From contig NZ_JACSUD010000014.1 of the NCBI RefSeq assembly GCF_014385435.1, positions 1 through 64,000 of the forward strand: 64,000 nt of DNA, in the 5' to 3' direction. How positions within the stretch are numbered: the first letter of the stretch is position 1; each line of letters begins with the position of its first letter. This document shows positions 7,536 through 16,725 of the stretch, in pieces. The stretch comes from Alloprevotella sp. Lung230 (lineage in GTDB: Bacteria > Bacteroidota > Bacteroidia > Bacteroidales > Bacteroidaceae). Both the position numbers and the translations under genes were made by a program. The notes below the pieces were generated by a model. It was not told the DNA's origin and made no database searches. It saw nothing but the letters and a program-made list of their open reading frames with translations.

Positions 7536-8606
7536 CTATGGCAGGGCAGAAACTTTGGCATACTCGCGACGGAAAGGATAGTGTCCGCGCTGCTGCTCAA
7601 ACGTCGAAGGGGCAGCTTTCAGGCGCTGAGAGTCGGTGTGTGGGTTGTAGAGGCGCAGTTGCTCAAGGGCACGGGGAGAGAAAGCGCTAGTGGGGTAGGG
7701 GAGTTCGCCGTAGGCAAAGTGAGGAGGTAGGGCAGGAGGCAGGATGTCGAAGGTCAAGGGCAGGTGGAAATATCGTGCCACGGCTTCGAGTGCCATCTGC
7801 GTGCCACACGCTTTGCCGTCGGCACTGTAGCCGGCGATGTGGGGCGTGGTGATGAAGGCTGCTTCCAAGAGTTCGCGGTCGATGTCGGGCTCTTTCTCCC
7901 ACGTATCAATAATCGCTTGACGGATGAGCCCTTCGCGCAGGGCGGTTTTGACAGCAGCAGTGTCCATACATTCGCCACGGGCAGCGTTGAGAAAGAGGGG
8001 ACGTTTGCGAAGACTGCGGAAGAAAGCTTCGTCGGCTAAATGGAAGGTTGGGCAGGGGCCTGTGGTGGTGAGCGGTGTGTGCAAACAGATGACATCGGCT
8101 TCACGGGCTAAATCATCGAGGGTGCAGGGTGCGCCTTTGGGAGGGTCGCAGTGGAGGGTGCGACAACCTTCGGCTTCGAGGGCACGAATGACGGCCGTAC
8201 CTACATGGCCACAACCCACAATGCCCACCGTGAGGGGATGAGGGAGCGTGTCGAGGGCAAAACGCGGGTCGAGATGTCCGGCTGCCGATGCCAAGCGGAG
8301 CGCATTGCGGACATATTGCCCTACACTCGTGGCGTTGCAGCCGGGACAGTTGGCCCAGGCGATGCCGGCCGCCGACAAATAGGCTTTGTCGATATGGTCG
8401 TGGCCGATGGTGGCAGTGACAACCAACTGCACACGACTCCCTTCGAGCAAGGCGCGGGTGCAGTGGGTGCGGGTGCGAACGATGAGCACATCGGCGTCGC
8501 GCACATCCTCGGCCGTGATGGCGGATCCCGGCAGATAGGTGCAGGTGCCTAAGCGTTCGGCTTGGCCTTCGATGAAGGGGATTTTGTTGTCGATGACGAG
8601 GTGCAT
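7536..8606 (-). CDS. pdxB: Erythronate-4-phosphate dehydrogenase
   Basis: 356 residues. D-isomer-specific 2-hydroxyacid dehydrogenase family: the Rossmann motif VGIVGCGHVGTAV is at about 118-130, catalytic Arg and Glu lie around NAARGE and the TWEKEP segment, and the catalytic His is in TPHIAGYS. The C-terminal dimerisation part and the start VIDNKIPFIEG are characteristic of PdxB rather than SerA. It oxidises 4-phosphoerythronate in the DXP-dependent pyridoxal phosphate pathway. It lies 59 bases after rpoN and may be cotranscribed with it. Confidence 0.93.
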   Translation of the reverse strand: MHLVIDNKIPFIEGQAERLGTCTYLPGSAITAEDVRDADVLIVRTRTHCTRALLEGSRVQLVVTATIGHDHIDKAYLSAAGIAWANCPGCNATSVGQYVRNALRLASAAGHLDPRFALDTLPHPLTVGIVGCGHVGTAVIRALEAEGCRTLHCDPPKGAPCTLDDLAREADVICLHTPLTTTGPCPTFHLADEAFFRSLRKRPLFLNAARGECMDTAAVKTALREGLIRQAIIDTWEKEPDIDRELLEAAFITTPHIAGYSADGKACGTQMALEAVARYFHLPLTFDILPPALPPHFAYGELPYPTSAFSPRALEQLRLYNPHTDSQRLKAAPSTFEQQRGHYPFRREYAKVSALP

Positions 8607-8665
8607 GAGTGGAGCGTAAGTGGGAGAGAGAAAGAAGGATTTAGAAAGCGGGTAGGGAAGGGTGG

Positions 8666-10138
8666 CTATCGGCGCAAATTGGCTTTGGGAATGCCCAGTG
8701 TTTCGCGATATTTGGAAATGGTGCGGCGTGCCACTTTCAATCCTCGTTCGGCCAGTAGGGCAGCCAAGGTTTCGTCGGAATAGGGGGCAGACTTGTCCTC
8801 TTCGGCTATGAGTTCGAGGAGAGCGGCACGCACTTGACGTGCGGCTACGGTGTCGCCGGTGGAATTGGTGAATTGTGTGGAGAAGAAGTGGCGTAGGGAG
8901 TAAATGCCGAAAGCAGTTTCTACATATTTTGAATTGACGGCGCGCGAAACGGTGCTGACATCGACTTTGGCGCGTTCGGCCACATCTTTGAGCACCATGG
9001 GACGGAGCAGACTTTCGTCATCGTCGGCCAAAAAGAAATTGCGCTGCAAGGCCACGATACTCTCCATCACCGCTTGCAGGGTGTGGTGACGGCGGTGGAT
9101 ACTCTCGATGAAGGCTTGGGCAGATTCCACCTTTTGGCGCGCATAAACAAAGGCGTCTTCCTGCGCACGACTCAGTTGGGCCTTTTCGCCCGATTTTGCT
9201 GCCCGCTCTTGGGCATGGCGGTGCATGACGATGGTTTCGGCAAAAGCCGGACTGACCCGAAGTTCGGGAATGCGTCCGCGCAGTTGATGCACCACAGGTT
9301 CGCCGTCGGCATCGATGTCGACGCGAAAGTCGGGAAGTACGCTCGGTGCCGTGCTGCGGGTGTTTTCGGCGAGCAGGCTTCCCGGACGTGGATTAAGATG
9401 GGCGATGTCGTGACGAATATTGTCGATGGTGGCATCGTCGACATCCAGGCGCTCTTGGATGCGCTTCCAACGGGAGTGCATGAGGTCGTCGAAATGCTCG
9501 GCCACCACTTGTCGCGTCCAGCCCGAACGAGGGAGTTGCAGGAGGAGGCATTGTTGCAAATTGCGGGCGCCGATGCCGCGCGGCTCGAATTGTTGGAGCA
9601 GATGGGCGAGGTGCTCGATTTGCTCGGGTGTGGTGTCGATATACTCCTTAAAAGCGAGTTCGTCGCAAAGGGTGTCGTTGTCTTTGGAGAGAAATCCGTT
9701 GTCGTCGAGCGAACCTACGAGATAGGTCATCACAGCCGCTTCTTCTTCTGTGAGTTGGAGTTCTCCAATTTGCCGATAGAGGTCTTCGTAGGAAGTTTCT
9801 TCGTCGGAAATCTGGCGCTCGCCACGTCCTTCCTCTCCTTGTTGGTTGTAGGCTTCGCGGATGTTCTCCGGCACATCATCGAGGGTGCGATAATCGCTCA
9901 GGGCATCGCCGATGGGGTCGGTTTCTCGAGGCTCGCTGCTTTCGCCCTCCATCTCCCAACTGCTCTCTTCATGCTCGTTCACTTCAAGGGCTTCGTTGTC
10001 CATCAATTCGTTTTGCAAGCGCTCTTCAAAATCGGCCAAAGGCATTTCGAGGAGCGAAGAGAGAAGCACCTGTGCGCTTGATGCAATCTGCACCTGCGCT
10101 TGCTGTTGTTGCTGTTGAAGACTTTGGTGGTTGGCCAT
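8666..10138 (-). CDS. rpoN: RNA polymerase sigma-54 factor
   Basis: 490 residues. Region I is Gln-rich (residues 5-14), followed by an acidic linker (about 50-110), the core-binding domain, a helix-turn-helix (DVSTVSRAVNSKYVET) and the RpoN box ARRTISKYRETLGIP near the C-terminus, which reads the -24 promoter element. It therefore directs enhancer-dependent transcription. No sigma-54 activator is in the window. It sits between dacB and pdxB, all minus strand. Confidence 0.97.
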   Translation of the reverse strand: MANHQSLQQQQQQAQVQIASSAQVLLSSLLEMPLADFEERLQNELMDNEALEVNEHEESSWEMEGESSEPRETDPIGDALSDYRTLDDVPENIREAYNQQGEEGRGERQISDEETSYEDLYRQIGELQLTEEEAAVMTYLVGSLDDNGFLSKDNDTLCDELAFKEYIDTTPEQIEHLAHLLQQFEPRGIGARNLQQCLLLQLPRSGWTRQVVAEHFDDLMHSRWKRIQERLDVDDATIDNIRHDIAHLNPRPGSLLAENTRSTAPSVLPDFRVDIDADGEPVVHQLRGRIPELRVSPAFAETIVMHRHAQERAAKSGEKAQLSRAQEDAFVYARQKVESAQAFIESIHRRHHTLQAVMESIVALQRNFFLADDDESLLRPMVLKDVAERAKVDVSTVSRAVNSKYVETAFGIYSLRHFFSTQFTNSTGDTVAARQVRAALLELIAEEDKSAPYSDETLAALLAERGLKVARRTISKYRETLGIPKANLRR

Positions 10139-10182
10139 GGTGGGAAGAGATGAAAGGAAGAAAAGAAAGAAAACGGAAGCCG

Positions 10183-11463
10183 TCAGGCTGCGGCGAGGGT
10201 GTCGGTGGGAAGTGCCTCGTCCTCATCCTCGTCGCTGTTGTCGACAGGTGCAGGAATGAGGGCATTGTAAGGAGCGGTGAGAGCTTTGCACACGCGGTTT
10301 TGAAAGCGTCGGCCTATGGCTGCTTTGGCAATGCCTTGGTTGATGATGGCAAAGGCGAGCAAATGGCCGTTGGGGGCGGTGGCATAACCTGCCAGCGAAC
10401 TGACCCCATCGACGGTGCCGGTTTTTGCCCAAACGCGGTTTTGCGCTGAGGAGTTGAGACACCGCTTTCGCAGTGTGCCGTCGCGCCCCATCACCGGCAG
10501 ACTCGGAACGAGGGAGTTGAAGACGGCTTCATGTCGATAGGCGTAGCGGAGGGCGGCTACAAGGAGTTCGGGGCTGACGTAGTTGTAGAGCGAAAGCCCG
10601 CTGCCGTCGGCAAACTGGTAGTGGTCGGGAGAGAGTCCGATTTTGCGGACAAAATCCTCCATCACCTTTACCGCTTCGGAACGACCTGCATAGAGTTTTC
10701 CTGCGGAGGCCGCGATTTGATAGAAAAGGCTTTCGGCAAAAAGATTGTCGGAGCGCTTCATCATCGGCACCAAAACTTGTTGGATGCTGTGGGTGCGGAT
10801 GAGCAGTAGTTCGGCATCGCCGGTGACGACCCCTTCGTGGATGTTGCCCTCAAGGGTGATACCGGCTTCGGCCAGTACTTTCTCAAGTTGGATGATGAAA
10901 TGATCTTCGCCCCGATAGAGCAGAGGATTGAGGGGAACGGTGTTGTCGTCCCAACACCAGCCCCATCCCATTAAGTTGGCATCCTTCATGGAGAGGTCAA
11001 GCAGGATATTACCTTCGATGCGACGCACACCTGCATTGCGCAGGATGCTGATTATGGCGCCGAGGTCGTCGTGGGAGAAGAGGGGGTCGAAACCGCCGTG
11101 GATGATGAGGTGCCCACGCACGATGCTGTCGAGTGGGGCTGTGGTGTAGAAACGGGTGTGATAGCGGTAGTCGCCTCCGAGTTTGTCGAGCGCAACTATG
11201 GCCGTGATGACCTTCATCGTGGAGGCGGGACGCATCCGCTGCCGATGGCCGTAGGTGTAGAGGGAGCGGTCGGCAGTGAGATCATAGACGTACAGCCCCA
11301 ACTGTGAGCGTTGGAGCAGTTCGTCGGTGGTGATGGCGTCAAGTCGCCGCTTCATCTCCTGCCCTAAGGTGTCGAAAGGCACGGACGCAGTGGCCTCTTG
11401 TGCTTTCATGCCGGTGGAAGGCAGGAGAAGCAAAAGAAGGAACGAAAGTAGAAAACGTAACAT
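10183..11463 (-). CDS. dacB: D-alanyl-D-alanine carboxypeptidase/endopeptidase (PBP4 type)
   Basis: 426 residues, peptidase family S13. It has an N-terminal signal peptide (hydrophobic run ending near MKAQ) and the active-site serine in RPASTMK (about residue 81). SDN is in MKRSDNLFAES and KTG in WAKTGTVDG. It is exported to the periplasm, where it trims or cleaves peptidoglycan cross-links. The first GTG two codons upstream is possible, but I take the ATG at 11463. The C-terminal tail is very acidic (SDEDEDEA), unusual but harmless-looking. Confidence 0.93.
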   Translation of the reverse strand: MLRFLLSFLLLLLLPSTGMKAQEATASVPFDTLGQEMKRRLDAITTDELLQRSQLGLYVYDLTADRSLYTYGHRQRMRPASTMKVITAIVALDKLGGDYRYHTRFYTTAPLDSIVRGHLIIHGGFDPLFSHDDLGAIISILRNAGVRRIEGNILLDLSMKDANLMGWGWCWDDNTVPLNPLLYRGEDHFIIQLEKVLAEAGITLEGNIHEGVVTGDAELLLIRTHSIQQVLVPMMKRSDNLFAESLFYQIAASAGKLYAGRSEAVKVMEDFVRKIGLSPDHYQFADGSGLSLYNYVSPELLVAALRYAYRHEAVFNSLVPSLPVMGRDGTLRKRCLNSSAQNRVWAKTGTVDGVSSLAGYATAPNGHLLAFAIINQGIAKAAIGRRFQNRVCKALTAPYNALIPAPVDNSDEDEDEALPTDTLAAA

Positions 11464-11484
11464 GGTCACGAGAGGTAAGAATTA

Positions 11485-11523
11485 GCACCTGCCTTCACTC
11501 AACAATCTGAGGAGGGCAGGTGC
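11485..11523 (-). terminator. Hairpin between ompH and dacB
   Basis: A 9-bp stem (11485-11493 with 11515-11523), then a weak T-rich stretch on the minus strand. It may partly separate the ompH transcript from dacB. Confidence 0.5.
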
Positions 11524-11574
11524 TCATTTCATAGGCTTTGCCCTGTCCGGGCAATGTTACTGATATTTACTGTT

Positions 11575-12081
11575 TTATTTGATACCCAATTTGGCTTTCA
11601 CCTGTGCAGTGATGTCGGTGGAGAGGGCTTCGTTGATGGTGACGCCTTGCACCATGGCCTTGTCTACGGCATAGACGTAGCCACCTTCTTTGAGCACAGC
11701 ATCAAGGGCTTTGTAGACAGCGTCTTGGATGGGCTGCATCTTCTTGATTTGCTCTTGGCGGAAGGCTTGCTCGTTGTCCTGATAGGCCTGCTGAATGCGC
11801 TGCTGCAACTCTTGCAGTTCCTGGGTGCGGCGTTGGCGCATGTTTTCAGGAGTCTTTTCATTCACTTCTGCTTCAAACTTTTGTCCTTTGGTTTGAAGTT
11901 CCTTTTGCATGGCTTCGAGGTCGGCTTGATACTGCTTTCCGAGGTTTTCAAGCTCCGTTTGCACGGCCTTGGCGGCGGGATAAGCCGTGAGGACATCGTT
12001 GGAATTGAAGTGAGCAAACTTTTGAGCAAAGATGCTGAGCGGCGCGGCCATAAGCGCCATAAGAATGAGTTTCTTAAACAT
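11575..12081 (-). CDS. OmpH/Skp family periplasmic chaperone (second copy)
   Basis: 168 residues with a signal peptide (MFKKLILMALMAAPLSIFAQ). The mature part begins KFAHFNSNDV and is then a long coiled coil rich in Gln, Glu and Lys (about 45-125), the Skp tentacle pattern. It should hold unfolded outer-membrane proteins on the way to the Bam complex. It has its own -7 element in the 41-base gap after the first ompH. I start at 12081, not at the earlier ATG, because the signal peptide begins there. Confidence 0.92.
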   Translation of the reverse strand: MFKKLILMALMAAPLSIFAQKFAHFNSNDVLTAYPAAKAVQTELENLGKQYQADLEAMQKELQTKGQKFEAEVNEKTPENMRQRRTQELQELQQRIQQAYQDNEQAFRQEQIKKMQPIQDAVYKALDAVLKEGGYVYAVDKAMVQGVTINEALSTDITAQVKAKLGIK

Positions 12082-12108
12082 ATTAGGTGATGAATTTATT
12101 TCTGGAGA

Positions 12109-12116
12109 CAAAGTTA
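12109..12116 (-). promoter_or_regulatory. -7 element TAACTTTG for the second ompH
   Basis: TAACTTTG on the minus strand lies inside the 41-base gap between the two ompH genes. Confidence 0.5.
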
Positions 12117-12122
12117 CGACTT

Positions 12123-12641
12123 TTACTTGGAATAGCCTAATTTTGAGAGTACTTCATTGCTGATGTCGATGTTGGGCGAAGCAAAAATAATGCCTGCTCC
12201 TTCGCTGGCACGATCGAGGATGAGCTGAAAACCGCGGCTTTGTGCCACACCTTTCACGGCATTGTACACCTCTTCCTGAATGGGCTCGAGTAGGGAGGTG
12301 CGCTTCTTGTAGAGTTCACCTTGTGGCGAGAAGTACTTCTTTTTCAATTCGGCAGCTTCCTTCTCTTTGGCGACGATGCTTTCTTCACGTTGCTTCTTTT
12401 GGGCTTCGCTCAAGAAGACGGCTTCGTTCTGATAGTTGCGGTAGAGGGTCTTGGCTTCGTTGTCGAGGGCTTCGACTTCGGCTTGCCATTTCTTGGAAAT
12501 CTGGTTGAGTTGCTCGTTGGCGCGTTCATAGGCTGGAACGTTGCTCATGATGTATTCCATATCGATGAGGGCGAACTTTTGGGCTTGTGCACCGGCGACA
12601 AAAGCCAAGGTGAGCAGGAGAGTGGCAAAAATCTTTTTCAT
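12123..12641 (-). CDS. OmpH/Skp family periplasmic chaperone (first copy)
   Basis: 172 residues with a signal peptide ending in AQAQ. The mature start KFALIDMEYIMSNVPAY is the usual OmpH opening, followed by a long coiled coil (about 45-120) and a C-terminal AsnIleAsp-containing strand. Periplasmic holdase for outer-membrane proteins. The two copies are tandem paralogues. In many Bacteroidales this pair follows bamA; here the next gene upstream is an unrelated esterase, so the pair is uncoupled from bamA. Confidence 0.93.
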   Translation of the reverse strand: MKKIFATLLLTLAFVAGAQAQKFALIDMEYIMSNVPAYERANEQLNQISKKWQAEVEALDNEAKTLYRNYQNEAVFLSEAQKKQREESIVAKEKEAAELKKKYFSPQGELYKKRTSLLEPIQEEVYNAVKGVAQSRGFQLILDRASEGAGIIFASPNIDISNEVLSKLGYSK

Positions 12642-12682
12642 TGTCTTGGGATTGTGAGATTTGCAATACGTATATCTGTCCA

Positions 12683-12712
12683 CAAAAATAGGGGATAATG
12701 TGCGAAATCAAA
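12683..12712 (-). promoter_or_regulatory. Promoter TTTG-N18-TAttTTTG for the ompH pair
   Basis: On the minus strand TTTG (12712-12709) precedes TATTTTTG (12690-12683) by 18 bases. Confidence 0.6.
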
Positions 12713-12802
12713 AAGATTACGTACTGAAAAAGGGAAATTTGTGCTGTTTTTTAACACAAAGTGGATTTCAACTTCGAGTATAAGCGACTTATGGGCTGTG
12801 GG

Positions 12803-13396
12803 TCAGGATAATCCTAATACACTTTTGATGACGGGGAGAATGCTGTGGTTGAGCACTTTGTCGTTCAGTCGATGTCCGCCTTCAAAAAGGATGAAGTGCT
12901 CGCGGTCGTAGTGCTTGAGAAAATCTTTTTGGTGGTTGACACTTTCGTCTTTGTCGCCAAAACAGCCCCATACCATGGCTTTATCGGCAGTGGTGATGCC
13001 TTTGAATGCTTCTTTTTCGATGACCTTGAATTGTTCAATCATCGTTTTGTCGACCTTGAAATCTTTGGCACCATCTTCGCGTTTGTTGAGAAATTCTCTG
13101 CGCCCGATGCCGCGAAAGGTGAGCAGGCGAGAGGTTTGAAACGAGGGATTGACCAAAATGCGGGGAACACCGCGCAACTGTTCGGCATAAAATCCTCCCA
13201 TTGAGGTGCCGATAATTAGATCGGGGTGCTCCTGCGCTACGATATTTTGCAAAAAAGGAAAAGCTTCGGCCGGCATGACAGGCACATCGGGCGAAAGCAC
13301 TCGGACACCTTGTGGGTAGAGCATTTGGCGCAACATCTGTGGCGTTCCCGAATGGCCGCTTGATGCAAAACCATGGATATAGAGAATGGTGAGCAT
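12803..13396 (-). CDS. YqiA-like alpha/beta-hydrolase (esterase)
   Basis: 197 residues. It opens with ILYIHGFASSGHSGTP (oxyanion HGF motif). The nucleophile elbow is GTSMGG (about residue 70), the acid Asp lies near WGCFGDKDESV, and the catalytic His is in FEGGHRL. This matches the UPF0227/YqiA esterase group. A cytosolic carboxyl-ester hydrolase with unknown substrate. It begins 17 bases after cysS and is probably translated from the same mRNA. Confidence 0.88.
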   Translation of the reverse strand: MLTILYIHGFASSGHSGTPQMLRQMLYPQGVRVLSPDVPVMPAEAFPFLQNIVAQEHPDLIIGTSMGGFYAEQLRGVPRILVNPSFQTSRLLTFRGIGRREFLNKREDGAKDFKVDKTMIEQFKVIEKEAFKGITTADKAMVWGCFGDKDESVNHQKDFLKHYDREHFILFEGGHRLNDKVLNHSILPVIKSVLGLS

Positions 13397-13413
13397 GGCA
13401 AAAGAGATATGTT

Positions 13414-14898
13414 TTACACCTCCAACTTCCACGTTGCGCCATCCTTGGTGTCTTTGACCAAGAAACCGAGGGCGGCCAGATTGTCGCGAATCTTATCGCT
13501 GGTGGCCCAGTCTTTATCGGCTTTGGCTTTGGAGCGCATTTCCAGCAAAAGGTCGACAGCACCACCGAAAGCCACTTCGCGTTGGGCATTGCCGTTCTCC
13601 TCTTGAGCCAGTCCGAGGATGTCGAAACAGAAGGTGTGGAACACTTTGGCGAGTGCTTCCAAACCCGCAGCGGTGATGCTTTCTTTGCCATCGGCCAGTG
13701 TGTTGATGGTGCGGCAGGCATCGAAAAGATGACTGATGACGATCGGCGAATTGAGGTCGTCGTTCATCGCATCATAGCACTTCTGTTCAAGCGTGGCGGC
13801 ATATTCCTCCGTGAGGTTTCCTTGTGCAGAGGGCGTGATACGTGAGAGTTGGCGCACAGCATCCATCAAGCGGTCAAGTCCTTTTTTGGAAGCTTGGAGG
13901 GCTTCGTTGCCGAAGTCGAGCGTCGAGCGGTAGTGAGCTTGCAGGATGAAGAAGCGAATGGTCATCGGCGTGTAGGCTTGCTCCAAGAGTTCGTGTTGGC
14001 CGGTGAAGAATTGTTCGAGGGTGATGAAGTTGTTGTACGACTTACCCATCTTTTTGCCGGCGATGGTAATCATGTTGTTGTGCATCCAATAGTGTACCAT
14101 CTGCTTCTTTTGCGAGGCCACGGCTTGTGCAATTTCGCATTCGTGGTGGGGGAATACCAAATCCATACCTCCACCATGGATGTCAAACTCTTCGCCCAAG
14201 TATTTGCGCCCCATAGCGGTACACTCGCAGTGCCAACCGGGGAAACCTTCGCCCCACGGTGACGGCCAGCGCATGATGTGTTCGGGGGCTGCCTTTTTCC
14301 ATAGGGCAAAATCCACTTGATTGCGCTTTTCGCCCACGCCGTCCAATTCGCGACTGGCATCATAGACATCTTCGAGGTTGCGTCCCGAAAGAATGCCGTA
14401 TTTGAAATCTTCGTTGTATTTCACCACGTCAAAATAGACCGAACCGTTGCTTTCGTAGGCATAGCCGGCCTCAAGGATTTCCTGCACCAAGCGGATTTGC
14501 TCAATGATATGTCCCGAAGCGTGCGGTTCGATGGAGGGTGGCAGGCAGTTGAGTCGTTCCATCGCATGGTTGAAGCGGTTGGTGTAATACTGCGCCACTT
14601 CCATGGGTTCGAGCTGTTCAAGGCGTGCTTTTTTGGCAATCTTGTCTTCCCCCTCGTCGGCATCGTGTTCCAAATGCCCCACGTCGGTGATGTTGCGCAC
14701 ATAGCGCACCTTGTAGCCGAGGTGTTGGAGATAACGGAAGAGGAGATCGAAAGTGATGGCAGGACGTGCGTGTCCGAGATGCGCGTCACCGTAGACCGTA
14801 GGGCCGCAAACGTACATTCCCACACGGCCTTCGTGAAGGGGCTTGAAGAGTTCTTTCGAACGCGAGAGGGTATTGTAGACAAAGAGTGGTGGTGTCAT
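13414..14898 (-). CDS. cysS: Cysteinyl-tRNA synthetase
   Basis: 494 residues. The class I HIGH motif is HLGH at residues 40-43, the zinc Cys is in [12 protein letters not shown] (C31), and further zinc ligands lie in GWHCECTAM and HHECEIAQ. The KMSKS loop appears as KMGKS, a variant common in CysRS. It charges tRNA-Cys. A perfect-spacing promoter lies upstream. Confidence 0.98.
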   Translation of the reverse strand: MTPPLFVYNTLSRSKELFKPLHEGRVGMYVCGPTVYGDAHLGHARPAITFDLLFRYLQHLGYKVRYVRNITDVGHLEHDADEGEDKIAKKARLEQLEPMEVAQYYTNRFNHAMERLNCLPPSIEPHASGHIIEQIRLVQEILEAGYAYESNGSVYFDVVKYNEDFKYGILSGRNLEDVYDASRELDGVGEKRNQVDFALWKKAAPEHIMRWPSPWGEGFPGWHCECTAMGRKYLGEEFDIHGGGMDLVFPHHECEIAQAVASQKKQMVHYWMHNNMITIAGKKMGKSYNNFITLEQFFTGQHELLEQAYTPMTIRFFILQAHYRSTLDFGNEALQASKKGLDRLMDAVRQLSRITPSAQGNLTEEYAATLEQKCYDAMNDDLNSPIVISHLFDACRTINTLADGKESITAAGLEALAKVFHTFCFDILGLAQEENGNAQREVAFGGAVDLLLEMRSKAKADKDWATSDKIRDNLAALGFLVKDTKDGATWKLEV

Positions 14899-14924
14899 AT
14901 CAGTGATTGTTTTCTTACAATCTG

Positions 14925-14955
14925 CAAATATAACAAATCTGCGTGAGATTACAAA
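14925..14955 (-). promoter_or_regulatory. Promoter TTTG-N19-TAtaTTTG for cysS
   Basis: On the minus strand TTTG (14955-14952), a 19-base spacer and TATATTTG (14932-14925) match the phylum consensus exactly. Confidence 0.75.
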
Positions 14956-14982
14956 ATTTCAAGTCGGCAGAAGACAAAACGA

Positions 14983-15020
14983 CCACTGCCGACCTTTTCA
15001 GGCGAAAAGGTCGGCAGTGG
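14983..15020 (-). terminator. Terminator of the DUF417 gene
   Basis: A perfect 17-bp stem (14983-14999 with 15004-15020) and a 4-base loop, followed on the minus strand by TCGTTTTG, shortly after the DUF417 stop. Confidence 0.85.
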
Positions 15021-15074
15021 GGGAAATGGGTTCTTCACGGAAGTAAAGAAATACCCGTTTTTGTGAGCAGTTAC

Positions 15075-15701
15075 TTATGCTTTATGTGCTTGCAGAAAGC
15101 GGCGTCCGGCTTCGGCGGCTACGAGCAAACCACCGGCGCTCATAATGATGTCCTTAATCACCAAACGTCCGGCACCTGAGAGATAGGGGAATCCATAGTT
15201 GGGGGTGGGGAGGTCGCCGCCGAGATTGGGCACCCAACATTCGGGCGTGGTGATGAGGAAAGAGAGCGTAACGATGCTCATGCCGAAGGTGAGCAGACCG
15301 CCCAGCATACCCAAGCGCGGACACCAAATGCCGAGCAGCACGAGCAGGCCGATGCAGACAATCATTGTGCCGAGGCCATAGGAGAAGAGGTAGGTGCCGT
15401 TTTGCTGGTGCCATTCGATGTTTTTGGCCACCATTTCGCCTTCCTTGTTCTTGTGAACCACATATTCTTTCACTGTCTTTCCTTCTTTATTGACGGTTGT
15501 CTTATTGGAATTGTGGTAGAAGAAACTCATGAAAGGGCTGTTGCTGACGAAAGGCACGATGCCGTCGGCTTCATATTGAAAGGCTTTCAAACCACCAATC
15601 CAAGCCATAACCACGAAGATGGCGATGCGCAGGTAGGTGTAAAAGTGACGTTCTAAGCAAGTGAGCAGTTGAGCTGCAAATGTAAAAAGAGAATGAAACA
15701 T
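15075..15701 (-). CDS. DUF417 (YkgB/RclC-like) inner membrane protein
   Basis: 208 residues with four membrane segments (about 20-38, 108-130, 137-158, 180-197). The opening (LRIAIFVVMAWIGGLKAFQYEADGIVPFVSNSP) and the PECW turn are characteristic of DUF417. E. coli RclC of this family is part of the reactive-chlorine response. A Lys/Glu-rich loop (about 68-95) is inserted between the first two helices. Stress role by family only; the gene stands alone. Confidence 0.85.
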   Translation of the reverse strand: MFHSLFTFAAQLLTCLERHFYTYLRIAIFVVMAWIGGLKAFQYEADGIVPFVSNSPFMSFFYHNSNKTTVNKEGKTVKEYVVHKNKEGEMVAKNIEWHQQNGTYLFSYGLGTMIVCIGLLVLLGIWCPRLGMLGGLLTFGMSIVTLSFLITTPECWVPNLGGDLPTPNYGFPYLSGAGRLVIKDIIMSAGGLLVAAEAGRRFLQAHKA

Positions 15702-15738
15702 AGGAGTTGAATAAAAGGATTGAATAAAATGTAGGTTA

Positions 15739-15819
15739 TAAGTAGGTGTTCAAAATTAAACGCGGCTATCTTAATTGTAGAATGTTCTCTACTTTCAATT
15801 CATTTTGAACACCTACTTA
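15739..15819. mobile_element. MITE-like palindromic element, copy 1 (81 bp)
   Basis: Perfect 18-bp terminal inverted repeats (15739-15756 and 15802-15819, beginning TAAGTAGGTGTTC) enclose a 45-base core. No coding capacity. A diverged copy in reverse orientation is at 16217-16308, and the core is recognisable in both, e.g. GCTATCTTAATTGTAG against its reverse complement. It lies in the probable leader of the DUF417 gene. Confidence 0.8.
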
Positions 15820-15947
15820 GGTTTGGAAAACGCTCGTTTTACAGACGTTGCCTTACCACAGTCTTGCTCAAAACTCGTGGTTTCGTTTGGGCATTACTCA
15901 TCCGACCGGCCGTGTTCCGTCAAATTAGAGTCAAACTAATTCATAAG

Positions 15948-15955
15948 CAAAGGTA
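15948..15955 (-). promoter_or_regulatory. Possible -7 element for the DUF417 gene
   Basis: TACCTTTG on the minus strand, about 247 bases before the start codon. If used, the leader RNA would contain the MITE-like palindrome. The region 15820-16054 otherwise shows nothing I recognise. Confidence 0.35.
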
Positions 15956-16054
15956 AGCATTAAAACTAAATTATAGACGCATACCTCTGCATTTTAACAT
16001 CGGTTTGTGCAAAGTGCTGATAAAGATAAATCCGGTGAGGGAAAGCGGTAGATT

Positions 16055-16496
16055 TAGCTCAGAGGTAGTTTGATTTATCTCTGAGCTGCGTAAAACTACC
16101 TCTGAGGAAAAATATTTTACTTCCTTTGCGTCTTTCGCGCGCGCCCACGCGCGCGCTACACTACATAAGGGCGTATTTTCCTTCACTGCCTTCACCGCAT
16201 CTATTAAAGTGCTTGATAAATAGGTGTTTAGGAGGAAACAAAGATAATGTCGAAGTAGAGTACAGTCTATAATTAAGATAGCCACGTTTAGTATTGAAGA
16301 CCTGCTTATGTGTCGTTTATAGTGATGTCTTTCGTGTACTCTCGTGAGCCCACCACAAGCGAAGGCGGGAAGGGTGAACGTTTTCCTTCCGACATCTTTC
16401 ACCCATAACTGCAAGATCAACAGAGGTTTATCACCATTGGTGAAGGCAGTGAAGGCAAAAAACACGCACTATATAGTAGAGTACACGCGCGCGAGA
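16055..16496 (+). repeat. Composite dispersed repeat, copy B (interrupted)
   Basis: Three AGAGGTA-type palindrome units lie at 16055-16107. The CGCG-rich left end and GTGAAGG arm are at 16137-16198 and the right arm with its CGCG end at 16439-16496. The centre is longer than in other copies because a MITE-like palindrome (16217-16308) is inserted. The inner small hairpin is degenerate (around 16371-16412). Confidence 0.85.
16217..16308. mobile_element. MITE-like palindromic element, copy 2 (diverged, nested)
   Basis: The reverse complement of the 15739-15819 element aligns along its whole length, with the same terminal repeats (TAAATAGGTGTTTA and TGAAGACCTGCTTA) and the core AATTAAGATAGCCACGTTTA. 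It lies between the arms of repeat copy B, so it probably inserted there. Confidence 0.75.
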
Positions 16497-16546
16497 GAGA
16501 AACAGTGGGTAGTGGTAACCTGGGTTTGGTTTAAGAAAGCGCCTCA

Positions 16547-16590
16547 AAAAAGATTCTGCCGGCTGTTTAGGGCGTTGGCAGAATCTTTTT
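16547..16590. terminator. Strong bidirectional terminator-like hairpin
   Basis: A perfect 14-bp stem (16547-16560 with 16577-16590) with A5 on the left and T5 on the right, so both strands end in a T run. No gene precedes it on the plus strand except repeat copy B, so it either insulates the subtilase promoter or ends a transcript crossing the repeat. Confidence 0.75.
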
Positions 16591-16643
16591 AGAAAGGGAA
16601 GAGCCGAATCTTGTCGTTTTTTGGGTGAATATGATACAAAAGT

Positions 16644-16674
16644 TTTGGTAAGTTGTAATTTCTATGTAGCTTTG
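16644..16674 (+). promoter_or_regulatory. Promoter TTTG-N19-TAgcTTTG for the subtilase
   Basis: TTTG at 16644-16647 and TAGCTTTG at 16667-16674 with a 19-base spacer, 52 bases before the start codon. Confidence 0.75.
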
Positions 16675-16725
16675 TACGCTAAATTGTGAGCGCCTACTTA
16701 TAATCTCAAATTCCAGTATTAAGTT

